The notes under the pieces: model-generated | The model's database searches: none | What the model was told of the DNA's origin: nothing | What the model saw: the letters and a program-made list of their open reading frames with translations, nothing else | Made by a program: the position numbers and the translations under genes | Part shown: piece by piece, positions 23,687-36,662 of the stretch | Layout of the letters: each line of letters opens with the position of its first letter | Position numbering within the stretch: the first letter of the stretch is position 1 | From: Galaxea fascicularis | Taxonomy: Eukaryota > Cnidaria > Anthozoa > Scleractinia > Euphylliidae | Length of the DNA stretch: 64,000 nucleotides | Direction of reading: 5' to 3' | Assembly: GCA_948470475.1 (NCBI GenBank) | Contig: OX419335.1 | Span: 23,775,661-23,839,660 of the forward strand

Positions 23687-26600
23687 ATGGATGTGAAAGT
23701 GGCGATCGTCCTTCTCTCCACCCTGTTTTCCATTTTCTTTGCAAAAACAGCGCAGTTTTCACCACCAAAATATTCTACCTGTTTCAGTAAGGATTTTGGT
23801 TATGATGGAACAGTGTGTGTGTGTTCAGACGAACTACAGTGCGACTCATTCAGCGATGGTACTCCTTTGTCAAAGGACGAGTATGCAGTTTACACGAGCT
23901 CTAGAGCGGGTGATCGCTTTAGATTGAGGACTGGGATGCAAAATACGGTTTTGAATGAAGGCAAATCGTCTTTTTCGGAAGAAGAAGTTACTTTTGCTGT
24001 GAATCAGAGCGAGGTTTTTCAAAGCATTCTTGGATTTGGGGGAGCATTTACAGGTGACGGATTACGTTGTAGCTTTAAGTTGTTCATTTCACGATTCAGC
24101 TCATCCAGGACTAACCTGGGAAAGATTTCCGCACAGCTCCTTACATTAATTATACATGCATCACAGTCCTACTGACCCTGTTCAAAAAATGAATACAGTT
24201 TGAGTTACAAGATGCATGTTAAATTAATGTGTGGGACTGTGCGGATATCTTTCATGTCCTAACGTGTACTTTGAATCAATTCCAGATTAATAAGAGCAGC
24301 TTTCGATTGAGTATCATAGAACCAAATCAAAAGTAATAATTATTACTCTTAGACTAGCTTATCACAACTGATGCAGACAATGCGATGAACCACTCAGAAA
24401 TTATGAGAAGCAACTAACTTACATGTAATTGGCATTAGTGCATGAAAATGTCTGTGTGCATGTTGCAACTGGTGTGTACAGTGGGCCAACCGTGACTTGT
24501 TAAACATTCATTATTTTTCAGATGCTGCTGGTTTGAATATTCTGAACATCAGTACCACCTTGCAAAAGAAACTCATTTCATCATATTTTTCTCAATATGG
24601 CATTGAGTACTCCATTGGCCGCATCCCCATGGCTAGCTGTGATTTCTCCACCTATCCCTACTCTTATGATGGCCATGAAGGAGACTTTCAAATGCAGAAC
24701 TTTAGCTTGACCAAAGAGGACTTGAATCTCAAAATTCCAATTATGATATCTGCTTTGAACATGAGCACACAGAGCATTAAATTCTTTGGAAGTCCCTGGG
24801 CAGCCCCAGCATGGATGAAGACAAATGGAAAGATGCAAGGGGCTGGTGAATTGAAAGGAAAAGCTGGAGACAAGTACCATAAAGCTTGGGCATTGTATTT
24901 TGTTAAGTTCCTCAAAGCTTATGAGGATAATGGAGTGAAAATGTGGGGCCTTACTGTGGAAAATGAACCATCAACTGGGTTTCTTAAGGGGTAAGTAGTA
25001 TTGCATAAATGTGTTACATGTTGCTCATTTAACATATGGTGAGACATACTCATCCCCGGATTCCCACCTCTTTTCTGCTAAGAGATGCAGGGTCCTGGGG
25101 ATCACTGAATGGTGGTTACACCATCACATGCTGTACAGTGATTGATCCTAGTTTTGTGTGGTCGGAGACTGCAAGGAAATGGATTTGGGGGAAGTGACAA
25201 CATTTATGGATGCTAAAACAAAAATCTACTTCTTTGGCCCAGTGGTCCAGATAAAAGGGGATTCTTGGGTCAAGAATCCAAGAAAGCTCAGACTCAATGT
25301 GGAGAAAATGTTGTTGTCTAAAGTCAACAAGTGTTTGAATTCTCCATGGTAATTCCATATTTCTTTGCAGATATGCTTTCCAGTGCATGGGTTTCACAGC
25401 AGAGACAGAAAGAGACTTTGTAAAAGAGGACTTAGGACCAACTTTAGCTAAGTTTGGTTACTCTGACGTTAAGCTGATGATGTTAGATGATGCACGTTTC
25501 TTTGTGGAGTCATGGGCGGACACAATGCTTGGTGATCCCCAAACTGCCAAATATGTTTCAGGGATTGCCCTGCACTGGTATAATGAAGGATTAGTACCAC
25601 CTGAATTACTTACAGCCACACATAAGAAGTAAGTGGAATCAATATTGCTTTTGATTGACAAAGAAATCCTGAGCAGCATTACCCTGAGCACTGCATTATT
25701 TGTATCATATCAAACACACACCCTTGAATACAATATTCACGATTAGCCTTGTAAATCTCAATACCAGCATGTACACTGTATATTCCCTACACTTTTCTCC
25801 ATACATTGTTTATGGTAATGGTGAGGAGAATTTATTAAACAATCAGGCCCCGGTTGTTCAGACGTTGGATAGTGCTATCCAACGGATAAATCGCTATCCA
25901 GTGGATAAGTATATTGGGAAAGCTAATTTAACTATATACTGGATAGATATTTATCTGGTGGATAGCGCTATCCAGCTTTTGAACAACTTGGGCCAGGTTC
26001 TTGGTCACTGGTTGATCACTTCCTTTTTTCTCACATCTTTATGTTTGATTGAGCAGTGGCACTGTACCAGTAAGGACTGAAATTAAACTGTAGTCACTCT
26101 TAGGAGTGAAAGGGTTAAAATGTATGATAGGTGAGTGCAATTTGAGAACTTTCAAATCACAATACTTGAGCTTATTGAATCTGGAATGTAGAGGAAGGCT
26201 GTGCAATATATGTTTTTTTATTTCTAGTAGAGTCATCATGGTTTGATTTTTAACTAGGTTCTTGTCCTTTCTCAAGAGATTTGTTTCCAAGCACTCATAT
26301 GTACCCTCATCTTAAAAAACAACATTTGTGATTCCAATCTGATGTTGATGGTGTCCCTTAGCAAACACCTGCATGTATGATTAATATCATTGAAATTCAA
26401 ATATATTCTGTGATTTTATTTCATACATTTTTTGTCACTTGCTCTTAATATTATTTACATAATAATTATTAATATGTATTTCACTCTAGGTTCCCTGATT
26501 ACTTTCTTCTGAACACTGAAGCCTGTACTGGGTGGACAGGTCCACCTTCTGTGAGAGGAGTTCACCTTGGAGAGTGGTCAAGAGGAAGTGATTACAGTCA

Positions 26601-28529
26601 TAGTATCATTGAGGTACTGTGTATATATAAATTGCATAATCTTTGTTGAAGTAGAAAAATGTAGTACCTCTGCATTATCTTGAATACCAGGACCATTCTT
26701 CAATAATTTGATCAGTTCAACTCTAGTTCCACCCGGGTCCAAACATGAGTGGGTTATTAATCACTGAAGGGCTCCAGGAATTTTATATTTTTAAAGTAAT
26801 AAAATATTATATTAACTTTATAAAAATTCAATATTGCAGAATTTATCACACTGGTCTGCTGGCTGGGTGGACTGGAACCTAGCTCTGAACCTGGAGGGAG
26901 GACCAAACTGGGTGAAGAATTTTGTGGATTCACCGATTATTGTTGATGCTGAGAACCAAGTATTCTACAAACAGGTATGACATTTATAACTGAAGTGTGC
27001 CTTCCATTGACTGATCTTAAGGCCATTCCCCAGAAATAGAACTCACAATAGATTTTATTTGAAACTTTGCTAGGTGTTTGCCAACATCAAAAACATAAAA
27101 GAAATGCAATAAAAAGAGAGGGTTCCCCGTGTCCGTTTTCATGCTTTGAGGCTTTAGTTGATGCCTACTTTGGTACAAAGTTTAAGTTGATAGCCAAAAG
27201 TGGTCCAAGACTACAATTTATATAAACAGGACCGAAGCAATGGGATATAGGTTTTGTTTTGTCAAAAGCACATCATGGTCAATTTAACCTCTCAAAGGTG
27301 AAGAAAAAATCAACTAATGATAGATTAGTAGTGTTTTTGCGTCTGTGCTTTGCCACTGAAGTTTCAATAGCCTCATCGTAAAGGAGATCTTCTGTGAATA
27401 ATGAAAACGTGGACAAATATAAAAAAATTAATTCTTCAAATCTGGATATGTCATGGAAAATTGTATTTTCTTTCAGTATGAGAAATAAAAAGCATAGGTC
27501 CCCATACTCGTTTGGGAGAAAATCACCATTTACCTAATTCTAGGGGATGACTCCTTCAGAAAACCTGCAATGTTTTGAACATGCACGCTCTTGTGCATGT
27601 GGTGCTGATGCAAGAAATGATGTGCACTAAGGATGCACAGTGCAATTCAGAGAAATTACCTTAAGTAATTCATTTTATTGGGGAGAGGGGGTAGGGGTTC
27701 CATAGTAAAAATACTTGCTCCAGGTGTAATTAAAATGCACTTTTTAATCTGCACTTTTATTGTTGGATAAAAGCATATATCGCTTTTTGGCCTTAAAATC
27801 CAAACCTCTTTAAGTTTGCTCAACTTTGCCATACACATTGTTTGTGGTGTGAGAAATGAAATTCTGCAATTATTTCGCTATGTAAAGACTTAGATTCAGT
27901 GAGTTAATGCATGACTTACCTTCAACTCAACCAACTGAAGTGATGCAGAAATCACCCTGCATCAGATCCCATTTATTTCTGCTTCTTGAATTTGTGCCAA
28001 AAGCCACAAACTAATCCCTCTAATCCTAGCCTTCAAATCTCAAAGTAAGTGCAGAAGCTCATTTTTGACACCATTTCCAATATGTAAGCCAATGTAGACT
28101 GAGTTTTAAGAGATTTTGGATTTTAATAGCAAAAACGTGATATACACCCCTTTTGTGGGAAGCCCTTCAGCATACAAACTCTTCCTCTTTTCTGTATTCT
28201 TCAGGGTGATGCCTATTATATGTATATGCCCAACTCTCCCTTTTTTACCAGTTGTGACTGTTCAATTTCTAACCATTTTGTTACAGCCAATGTTCTATCA
28301 TTTGGGCCATTTCAGCAAGTTTGTTCCTCCAGGATCAAAAAGAATCGAAGTAACTTCCTCTAAAGATACTTCATTGGAATTCATTGGTTTTGTGACACCG
28401 GAATCAAACACTGTTATGGTGGTTCTAAACAGGGAAGCAAGAAATATCACCATCAGTATCTTTGACAAAGAAACAAGACGAATCACTGACACTATCCCTG
28501 AATATTCTATTCAAACTTACATCTGGTGA
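23687..28529 (+). CDS. GBA1: GBA1, lysosomal acid glucosylceramidase (GH30)
   Basis: Six exons: 23687-24053, 24522-24990, 25371-25628, 26490-26613, 26840-26974 and 28287-28529. Phases agree and the total is 1596 nt for 531 residues (human about 536). The enzyme hydrolyses glucosylceramide to glucose and ceramide in the lysosome. Residues 1-21 are a hydrophobic signal peptide, and a Cys-rich N terminus ([21 protein letters not shown]) follows. The (beta/alpha)8 barrel contains [28 protein letters not shown] and [15 protein letters not shown]. The catalytic acid/base is Glu271 in [11 protein letters not shown], and the nucleophile is Glu375 in [26 protein letters not shown] and [19 protein letters not shown] near the C terminus are nearly identical to vertebrate GBA1. 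The ATG at 23687 is the first in frame and sits directly before the signal peptide. AATAAA at 29638-29643 is a distant poly(A) candidate. Confidence 0.96.
24116..24255 (+). mobile_element. GGAAAGATTTCC foldback MITE, copy 1
   Basis: The left arm GGGAAAGATTTCCGCACAG and a right arm ending CTGTGCGGATATCTTTC are inverted. Both continue inward through ACATTAATT and ATGCATC. The central part contains ACCCTGTTCAAAAAATGAA. It lies in GBA1 intron 1, just after the donor site. Related copies are at 33387-33537 and, in the opposite orientation, 58196-58336. Confidence 0.65.
25846..25994. mobile_element. MITE with GTTGTTCA ends and GGATAGCGCTATCCA motifs
   Basis: The left end GGCCCCGGTTGTTCA is mirrored by the right end TGAACAACTTGGGCC. 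Just inside each end is a palindromic GGATAG-GCTATCC block (TTGGATAGTGCTATCCAACG on the left, GTGGATAGCGCTATCCAGC on the right). Internal copies of CTATCCAGTGGATAAG also occur. It is 149 bp and non-coding, in GBA1 intron 3. Confidence 0.65.
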
Positions 28530-30089
28530 AAAAATGTTTGTCTGCCCTCGTCAAATTAGACAAATTAATTAATTTAAAGCTGGTGCTCCAAGGAAGTTCT
28601 TTGTCATCTATTTTGAACGGTTATGATTTTAACACATTCAAATCACTGTGACAATCATGAATGCTGCCAGTTTAATCAAGATAGAAAGTTAGCCTCAGAT
28701 TCAAGTTTTTTATGAAGTAATTATCCCATAAACATAAGAGGATGTTCAATCTAGCGCCAAATTCAAATGGTCAGTAAATTGATGGGAATATGGGTGGCAA
28801 CCGGAAGTCATATTTCTTCCCTCCCTCTTCGCAGATACAGGAACCATATTAAAGCAATATCAGATGCTAAGCCAAGGGTTCCCCAGTTCTTGCTTTGACA
28901 CATCAGCATGTCGAGTAAGGGCACTTCCATCTTCCATTTCTTGTTTATGGCTCAAGTTCCCTGATTTGCCCTCACGATATGCTAAATCCGTATTACAGTC
29001 CAGCCAGAACAAAACAATTTGTCAACACTTTCTTTGCCATTAAACTGAGTGGCTGGTGAATATTCCATGTTGAATTTCTGGAAGCGTCAATTCCCGGGAA
29101 CACTAGCTAAATTCTTCAATCAATGATTACTTGAAGAATTTATCGATCAGCTCTTGGAAAACGAGCCCTGTTCTAGACCAACACTCTTATTTCAATACTC
29201 CGCCCAGATTAAACTGCTTTAAGACCATACCTTTCACAGCGACACATACTCATATGGCTTTTACATGGGAGTACCTCCCCTCCCCCCCCTCCTTCTTCCC
29301 CCGGGATACGAGAAACGTGAGCTTTTGAATATAAGTAAACCTTTCTCATTGTCATAACTACTAGCATCATCCGATTTAGCACGAAGAGGATTTTAGAAAT
29401 CATATTCTCGCAGATTCTCGTTTATTTTGTTCTATTTTGTATTTTTATTGTTTGTTTTTTCTTACGAACACAAAGATTGTACCTTTTACACTAAAACTTA
29501 TAGAATTGTAACAAAAAGGGTAATGATGTCAGTGTAAACGTGTATTGCAAATGGATGGCATAGAATGTTATAATAATTAAGATGTGTTTTGAAATCTAGT
29601 AAGGAGCAAGGCTCATTCTTTGAGCTCTCTGAGAAAGAATAAAGCGGTTCTCTTAATCTAGATAACAGAACGCTGTACAAGGAAGATTTATATCAAAATA
29701 CGATTTATTTTATTAACTAATTTAACAATTCAATGCTGCACAACCTGCAGGTAGGTAAGGCTAGTCGAGGCTAGTTATGCTTACAAATAATAATAATAAC
29801 AATAAGTTATTAAATAACTCCATGAACAGCTTTTCAGCTCTCGATTTATCTCGATTTAAATTTGCTACGTAGATGTGATGGAGCGACTCCCGTGAGGCAT
29901 TTCAATCCCAAGGCGATGTCCCTCTGAACCTCAAGCAACTGACTAAGGGACAACCAAGTTGCTTTATGGTTGGCGTGATGTGATCAAGCAGCAAACTTTT
30001 GCTCAGCTTGAAGTCTAGCAATATTCGTCTTTGTTGTATTTGCCCATAGGGATGAACAATAAAACAATTTACTAAAAATCAGGGAGTTC

Positions 30090-30440
30090 AAAATATAATA
30101 CAAACTGTGAAGTTTACTAAAAGTATGTGTTGGGATGTTGATGTTACAAGCCTCCGTGCCCTATATGGTAGTCTGGTGAGACCTAAGTTAGAATATACCT
30201 CATAGGTATGAAACCCACACGCCAATAGTAACATCAATCGTCTTGAGTCAATGCAAAGAAGGGCCACTAGATTTTTTCCTAAAAGTGATAAGGAATACCA
30301 AGCTGGACTACAGGAACTTCGTCTGTTAGCGTTAGAACATAGATTTCTTGCTGATGTTGTTTTCTTCTACAAGGTGATCAACAATCAGCTTCGAGTTACC
30401 CTTGATTCTAGTGTTCGATTCTCTCGGGATTTTGAGAGAC
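30090..30440 (+). mobile_element. LINE fragment, 3' part of a reverse-transcriptase ORF
   Basis: The translation reads LRALYGSLVRPKLEYTS, a stop, then NPHANSNINRLESMQRRATR and LRLLALEHRFLADVVFFYKV. This is the conserved region downstream of the reverse-transcriptase catalytic core in CR1/Jockey-like non-LTR retrotransposons. An in-frame stop near 30205 and the missing upstream catalytic part show it is dead and 5'-truncated. Low-complexity TTATT/GTTTGTTT sequence follows from about 30490. Confidence 0.68.
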
Positions 30441-31203
30441 GGTTTTACGAGGGATATGATAGGGTTACGGGATGGCAAACATGGATAATTTATTATTATT
30501 ATTTTTTTGTTTGTTTGTCTGTTTGTTTGTTGTTGTTTTTTTTTCATTTGTTCAAACATCATGTAATTGAGCGACCATTGCCATTGCAGGTTTTATATTT
30601 GTACGTTAAAGATTCAAGAAGAGATGTTGGTGATGTTAGGGTTACAGGTGATTATGTTGAGAGAGGTTATGTTGAGAAGCATGGACACTTGTAACCTGTT
30701 TTTCAAGAACAAATTATTTTCATCATTAGTTTTATGAACAGAATAGCTGGGGAATAGAATCGGTTCCCACATATAAGAAGTGCGTCTATGGTTACAATTT
30801 TTAAGTCGAGTGTTTCTAGAGTTTTTGCCTATCTTTGATTATCATATACTGTTTTTATAATGTAGCTTAGGGTATCCTCCCTAAAGTTCGATACCTTTTT
30901 TTTAATTTACAAACAGCTTGGATTTTACAAAATCAATTCACAAACAGCTAGATCACCCCTGACGAAGACACTAGACAGGAGTGTCGAAACGTTGGGTCGT
31001 GAATTGTAACTTTTTAAGTTACATTCATCAATTTTAAAACCAGAGTAGCATCAAACCATGTCTGATTGTCCACCTGGTTGTAGTGTGAACTTGAACATAC
31101 CTTACAAACAGCTTTATAAACAGATAAGATATAAATTACCCTACAATACAAAAGATACTCGAGCTATTCAAATTCGATACCTTTGCATTATCTTGTGGTA
31201 AGA

Positions 31204-31263
31204 TAGTCTCCTTCGCAGCCGCTCGGGCCGGAGTCACGCAACACTCGGCTGCGAAGGAGACTA
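31204..31263. repeat. 60-bp palindromic MITE (TAGTCTCCTTCGCAGCCG)
   Basis: The left arm TAGTCTCCTTCGCAGCCG and the right arm CGGCTGCGAAGGAGACTA are perfect 18-bp inverted copies around a GC-rich centre. It abuts the next element within about 3 bp. Confidence 0.6.
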
Positions 31264-31265
31264 GT

Positions 31266-31662
31266 CAGGGGCACCCAACGTCAATTTTCGGAAAATATCT
31301 GTTCGGAAGACGATTTGAGATCTAGAATTTTCGGAACATTTTTTGTAAAATTTCTTGCTTGCCTGCCTCTCCTAGGATTTTCGAACATCTAAAAAGTGGT
31401 ATAATTGCCCATTTTTAACGGATTTTTACCCTAAAAAGGCCACCTAGTATTTTCGGGAGCCTTATTTCTGGCTGAAATTTTCGAAAAGGTAAGTTTTGAT
31501 CCCTATAATTTTCGGATCACTAAACTTTCAGCTAGGAAATCCGAACAGATGAAAAAATTTTAGGAGATAAAAATATGCCTATATCTACCGTTAAAATACT
31601 AAAATACGTTAAACAATGCTATGTTTAGTGGTTTTGACCTATATTCTCGTTGGGTGCCCCTG
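31266..31662. mobile_element. 397-bp hAT-like MITE (CAGGGGCACCCAACG ends)
   Basis: The ends are perfect inverted repeats: CAGGGGCACCCAACG on the left and CGTTGGGTGCCCCTG on the right. Both flanks show ACTAGT, compatible with a target duplication, though that word is itself palindromic. The CAGGG-type terminus suggests hAT. The interior repeats ATTTTCGGA/TCCGAA-like words and has no gene. Confidence 0.68.
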
Positions 31663-31919
31663 ACTAGTGGTGAGACGGCCTCTCTTTAAAAAGCTGGTAT
31701 TCCTGTGGTGCATACGCTTGCACCTTCACCTTCCCTGCCCCTCACATCTACAGTTTTGTCGTGGCCAAAGCGAGGCTTTACCATGGTGTCCTCAGAATAG
31801 TGGATGGAATCTACAATGATGGTTGTTTTGAATATATCTGTTCTGCTTTAGTTAAGAATTGTTGTTTTGAAACGAAGGCATTGGTAGGATTTAAGAAATC
31901 ATAACCCTCTTCAATCAAT

Positions 31920-32403
31920 ATGGACATTACCAAAGAAGTAGAAAGCGCTTTAGAGGAGGAAGGATATGTAAAAATCGATTCTACATCGCCGAGCACTATC
32001 ACCACTACAACATTAACTTCCCCCGTTTCTCCTGCGGAGAAAACATCAAGTTTATCAGCAGGTAGTTCGCTTCAATCTGTACCTGACAATCGCATAACAA
32101 GCCCTGTTCAACAGCAAATACGACCGGGCGTTTCTTCGTCGGGTATTTCATCTGGTAAAAGTTCTGTCAATCCATCGGGTTCTTCCTCACCAACGTGGCA
32201 GGATGACCAAGGTCAAACCAGCGAGGACGAGCAGTTTAGTGGAGTGTGGGGCTGGATGTCTAGTGCTGTGTCCGCTGGTTTGCAAACGACGCAAAATCTT
32301 GGTAGGAATATCGTTGAGAAAACCAAGGTATTGCCAGCGGACATGATCTCATCCTTTACTTGGTTTAACTATTGTTAAAGTATGAATTGAATATAATAAT
32401 AAC

Positions 32404-32457
<54 letters not shown>

Positions 32458-35400
32458 GTTATTATTGAGTTTATTATGCATGTATTTGAATGCCAAATTT
32501 GTTTTAACTTTCTACCCGACACTCAGAATTCATCCAATCAGGGGCTTGATCAACATCTTTCTTTCATCATGTTATCAAAGACAAAGAAACTAGATCAACC
32601 AGTACGATCTGTTCTGTCAATGCGCACTTGTTATAATAGTGATAAGTAGAAAAATGATTTCAATTTTTGGCTACCAACAACAGTAGCATTCTTGTCCAGA
32701 AAATGATCTGATGTTGATTGATGACATTTTAATGTCTGGTTAACAGTTGGTTTAACTCAGTTGATATTATGCAAATCAGGAAAAGAAATGCACCGCTTGT
32801 CGTTCGCCGCTGGATCGTATGCTTTTCAACCTATTTTCTTGCAGGCTAGGAGAAAGAAGAGACTGCTTGCAGTCCAGGTTAAAGTCTCTTGGCTCGTAAC
32901 ACCATACTCTGTTTGGGAATGGGGCAAGTCAAATTGTTCGCCCTGTTCAGGAACGCGAGGCCAAAAAATCATACCCTGTCCAGCGGCACATCCCCATACA
33001 GCCCAAATATGGGAGTATCCCCCTAGGCATGTACCTCTTTTAAGCAATCAAACATTAGATTGGGTTCAGTTAGTAAGTCGGGTTTGATTTTGTTCGATTT
33101 GAGGCTGGATGGCAAGGTGATTGAAAGACAACAATGAATTTAAGATTTTTTATTGTGTTTGATTGGGTTCAAGTGATTCGGAAATTTAACATAATTAAAC
33201 TGTCACAACTTCTTTGATTTGTTTATGTTCAGTTATGGAATTAATGAACCCAGTTGTTTGATTAGGTTAAATTACGTTCAATTACCCAACAGTTAGATTA
33301 ATAAAGTCAGGATGATAATAATGAAACAACTTACGTTGTACAGGAGATGGAATTGCAACAACTTTTAATAACCAAAGGAGTGCATTGGGAAAGATTTCAA
33401 CATGGCGGCCCATACATTAATTTATTATACATGCATCACTGTCATACTAACCCTGTGCCAAAACTGAATAGAGTTTGGGTCAGAAAATGTATGCATTATT
33501 ATTGTGTGAGGATGTGCAGAGATCTTGCCATGCATTGTACATCTTGATATTTTCAGGGGGTATTAAGGTGGTCTGTCTTGTATGGGGTCTCTGACCCTTT
33601 CACAGATTGTCCATTTGGCTCATTTTAATGTCTGTACAGTCAGTGGTACACTATTTCCATTAATTTGTAAGAATAGTATGTATCTATAGCAGTTCAATTT
33701 TATCCTTGGTTTACATTTTATTTCCCTTTGTTTTGGGGTATGATTATGTATAATAATGAGCTTGAAAGAAAGAAAAATAAAATTTAAACCAACAACAAAT
33801 AAGTTGCCATTGGTTTAAATTTTATTTTGAACCACAACGTAATGCTGTCTTTGCCGTGTAGCTTTACTGTGCTTCAACAATTTTTTATCGCAGCTAGTTG
33901 CATGCGAGTACCAAGCACATTCCCAAGGTTTTCCATATTGCTTTTCCCTAATTTTTGTATAGATTAAGATGGTCAGGCCCTCCTTTCCCCACACCCTGGC
34001 TAAATAGCTTTACCGTTGCTTAGTATTTTAAGAATGGGTTTTCTTTTCTATTTCTCTTTTAGACTTCTGTAGAAAGTGTGATCACAACACTTGACCCAGA
34101 AATGCAGGACTACATGCGTAAGGCTGTCATTTTTTTTTAACACATGCACATTGTTTATTCAAAGAATAGTTGTTACAAGATTAAATATGCCAAACATGTG
34201 TAGAATGTGTATAAAATTTTCAGATCCTCTAGGGCGTCTTCCAAGTGTAGGTGTGGATCACTGTCCTTCTCTTAAAAAGCATTAGATTTGAAGAATCTTG
34301 CCTTTCCCTTCCAAATTTCCCATAAATCAGACCCTTTCGTTTCTGGAAAGGGATTTAATATTTACAACAAAGCATACTGTAGCTAATACTGCATTCAACT
34401 TTGTGGTTTATTATAATACTTTATAACAGATGGCAGAGATCAGTCTATATCTTTGGCCATAACAACGAATGATTCAGAAGCCATTGAGGCAATCAAGGAT
34501 GGTTTCCTGCAAGTCTTTGAGCATGTTTCCACACAGGCGCATTCCTCTGTTTCCAGCATTGCTCCTTTACCTGTGGGATTTTCAGCAGGAGTTAAGGGTG
34601 CACAGCATAGAATAGCAAATCTGGTGCGAGGAAAGAAGGTTCTTGAGGGGCAGGTGATAATTGGTTTGGAGGAAATGATATCAGAACTTTTACCTGGAAA
34701 GTAAGTGGAGTACAAAAAATAAAAAATGCTAAAAGGAACAGGGTTTATGGCTTTACTTTCAACGATTAATACCAATTGGATTCTACTTGCTTGAAACCTT
34801 TAAGTTGATAACTTGTAGAACCTTGCAGACCACACTGAACTTCTGATAAACTTTGGCAGTGATTTGTTCTTCCAGCTGTTATGTCTTCAAAAACTTAAAA
34901 AATCTGTCCGAGGTTTACAGTCATTAAAACATTTTACTGTGAAAATCTAAAAACCGTGAACACCAGAAATATTTTTGGAACGTTATTGTGTTTCAAGAAA
35001 AATGCCAATCAAACACAAGAAAACTAAACCTCAAACAGTAACAGTAATTAGTTTGGTTTCATGTTGCTTCTGATTGGTTGCTGCACAATGGGAAATGTCA
35101 GAATGAAATCACAGTGTTCACGGTTTTTGGATTCGCACAGTAATAAGCATTGATGGCCAATCAAAACAGTCGGCCACTTCAGCATCATGGAAGTCATGAA
35201 CCATTTCTGATATAACCCAAATTAAACAGTATCCTAAATTCTTTGTGTTGTTACCAAAAAAGCCTTGCCACTGGCAACATTTTGTGTTCACCCCCTGAGA
35301 AGAGCTGGGTTTACAAGTTCTTAAGTGATCTTCCTCTCTTCAGGTGGTTTGGTTTGATGTGTCTTGCCCTCAATGACCCAGTGTCAAAGTTAGAACTTGA

Positions 35401-36124
35401 AACATTCTCACAATCAGTTCACATCCCTAAAGTTTATATCAGCAAAGCAGAAGAAAGTACACCATCAAATTATAACTTGAGATGGTCAGGCCTGTCATGT
35501 ACCCTTGGAGAGGTTATTTTAGGATCTGGACAGGCACATGGTGACTGGCATTCTAAAATCTCAGGTATGTTCAAACTGGGAAGGTTAGGGTGATTCATCA
35601 CTGCAGTAGATTTTGTTCAATTGTACAATTTCCGTTCATGTACAAACCGGTGACAAAAAAGGAAGAAACAACAAGCAGGCTTGTTATTAGAAGCTGGAAT
35701 CCGGGTACGGACCCCCGTATAAGTTGTGAACACAGTACCCACCCTTGCTGTTAAGGTTCTGAAAAGGGCAAGCCAAAGAAATCTTAGGGATGCCCTCCTA
35801 TGTACATGTAGAATTCTATACCCTCCTATTTTTCAATTAATGAATCCCCTGAACAAGCCACATTTCCAGCAGTGTATTTGCTGGTATTTGTATTGTAAAT
35901 CCTTAGTGAAGTTGGCATTATTATCATTCAATGTGTTACTTAAAATAATGCTTACAGAGACATTAGAGATATTTCTAATAAGCCTCTTTTTTCTTCTCTT
36001 TTTAACTCAAGGCTCTTCAAAAAGACAAATTCTCACTCTAGCAGCAAGGACCTTAGCTGGGGCGTTTAGAGACCAATTAAAAGCCAGTGCTGATTCCCTT
36101 ATGGAGAATGCTTTGGTTATGTAA
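31920..36124 (+). CDS. PRRC1: PRRC1 homologue
   Basis: Five exons: 31920-32327, 34063-34117, 34430-34700, 35344-35564 and 36012-36124. Phases agree and the total is 1068 nt for 355 residues (human about 445). Residues 1-120 are a low-complexity Ser/Thr/Pro-rich segment, shorter than the proline-rich region of vertebrates. From GVWGWMSSAVSAGL onward the sequence matches the PRRC1 C-terminal domain: EKTKTSVESVITTLDPEMQD, PLPVGFSAGVKGAQHRI, ISELLPGKWFGLMCLALNDP and YNLRWSGLSCTLGEV. That domain is related to non-canonical purine NTP phosphatases. PRRC1 has been linked to the early secretory pathway and to protein kinase A regulation; catalytic activity is not established. Exon 1 gives a complete N terminus with an acidic start (MDITKEVESALEEEGY). 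Extra 5' exons cannot be excluded. Confidence 0.92.
32386..32470. repeat. AAT/ATT microsatellite
   Basis: A run of AATAATAAT switches to ATTATTATT half way, so the whole is self-complementary. It lies in PRRC1 intron 1 and causes an artificial Ile/Leu-rich reading frame. Confidence 0.85.
33387..33537 (+). mobile_element. GGAAAGATTTCC foldback MITE, copy 2
   Basis: GGGAAAGATTTCAACATG starts the element. TACATTAATTTATTATACAT, CATCACTGTCATACTAACCC and TGAATAGAGTTTGGGTCAGA correspond in order to the copy at 24116-24255. The right end has GTGCAGAGATCTTGCC, a decayed inverted end. It lies in PRRC1 intron 1. Confidence 0.55.
33774..33828. repeat. short foldback, 19-bp arms
   Basis: AAAATAAAATTTAAACCAA and TTGGTTTAAATTTTATTTT are inverted around a 17-bp spacer. 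This could be a very small MITE or a hairpin. It lies in PRRC1 intron 1. Confidence 0.5.
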
Positions 36125-36369
36125 TACTTCAATTGGAATTGGATGGACTCTTCATTTCAGTGTCAGCATGCAAAATCCCTTCTTTCATGGTTAGGAAAAC
36201 TCGTTTAACCATCAATATAATATTATTCTGGCAAATCATCTCCTCTATTGACTGTTGTCATGGCTCGTAGCCATTTCTGTGTATTTGTTTTGCAAGGACA
36301 AAAAAAATGAACACTTGAGCTTGGAGGGTCAAATAACCTTAGAGACCCATTTGTTGAATTACAATGAGA

Positions 36370-36662
36370 CCCAGAATTTTTGGAACCTTCAATCTTTCGA
36401 ACCTCCCGATTCTTCGAACTAAACGTCCTTCCCTTGCATTTTGTCGTCACGTGGGACACTGCAATTTTACCCCGATTTTTCAAACCCTGAAGACAACAAC
36501 AAAAGTGCGATATCGTCTTTATGTGCCTTTTTGTTTCTCGTGAAACAATACCAAAGTAAATCAGGTGTCGTTAGATGAAGCTTTTGATTTGCGCAGACTC
36601 CCAATTTTATTTAAACCAAATTCCAATTCCCTTGGAGGTTCGAGAATCGGGATCCACTGTAC
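36370..36662. mobile_element. pogo/Tigger-like MITE remnant
   Basis: The right end, inverted, reads TACAGTGGATCCCGATTCTC followed by GAACCTCC, which resembles pogo-group ends (CAGTGGAACC). The left side has related words (TTTCGAACCTCCCGATTCTT) but in the same orientation, so the left terminus is unclear or lost. Confidence 0.35.

Larger units (their letters stand above)
28530..31919. other. intergenic region between GBA1 and PRRC1
   Basis: This stretch holds the GBA1 3' flank, an AAT microsatellite at about 29788-29805, a LINE remnant (30090-30440) and two abutting inverted-repeat elements (31204-31662). The 250 bp before the PRRC1 ATG should contain its promoter and 5' UTR, but no defined core motif is visible. 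No other coding sequence is supported. Confidence 0.45.

Noticed and set aside
32372..32593. Ile/Leu-rich open frame
   Set aside because: Produced by the ATT microsatellite in PRRC1 intron 1.
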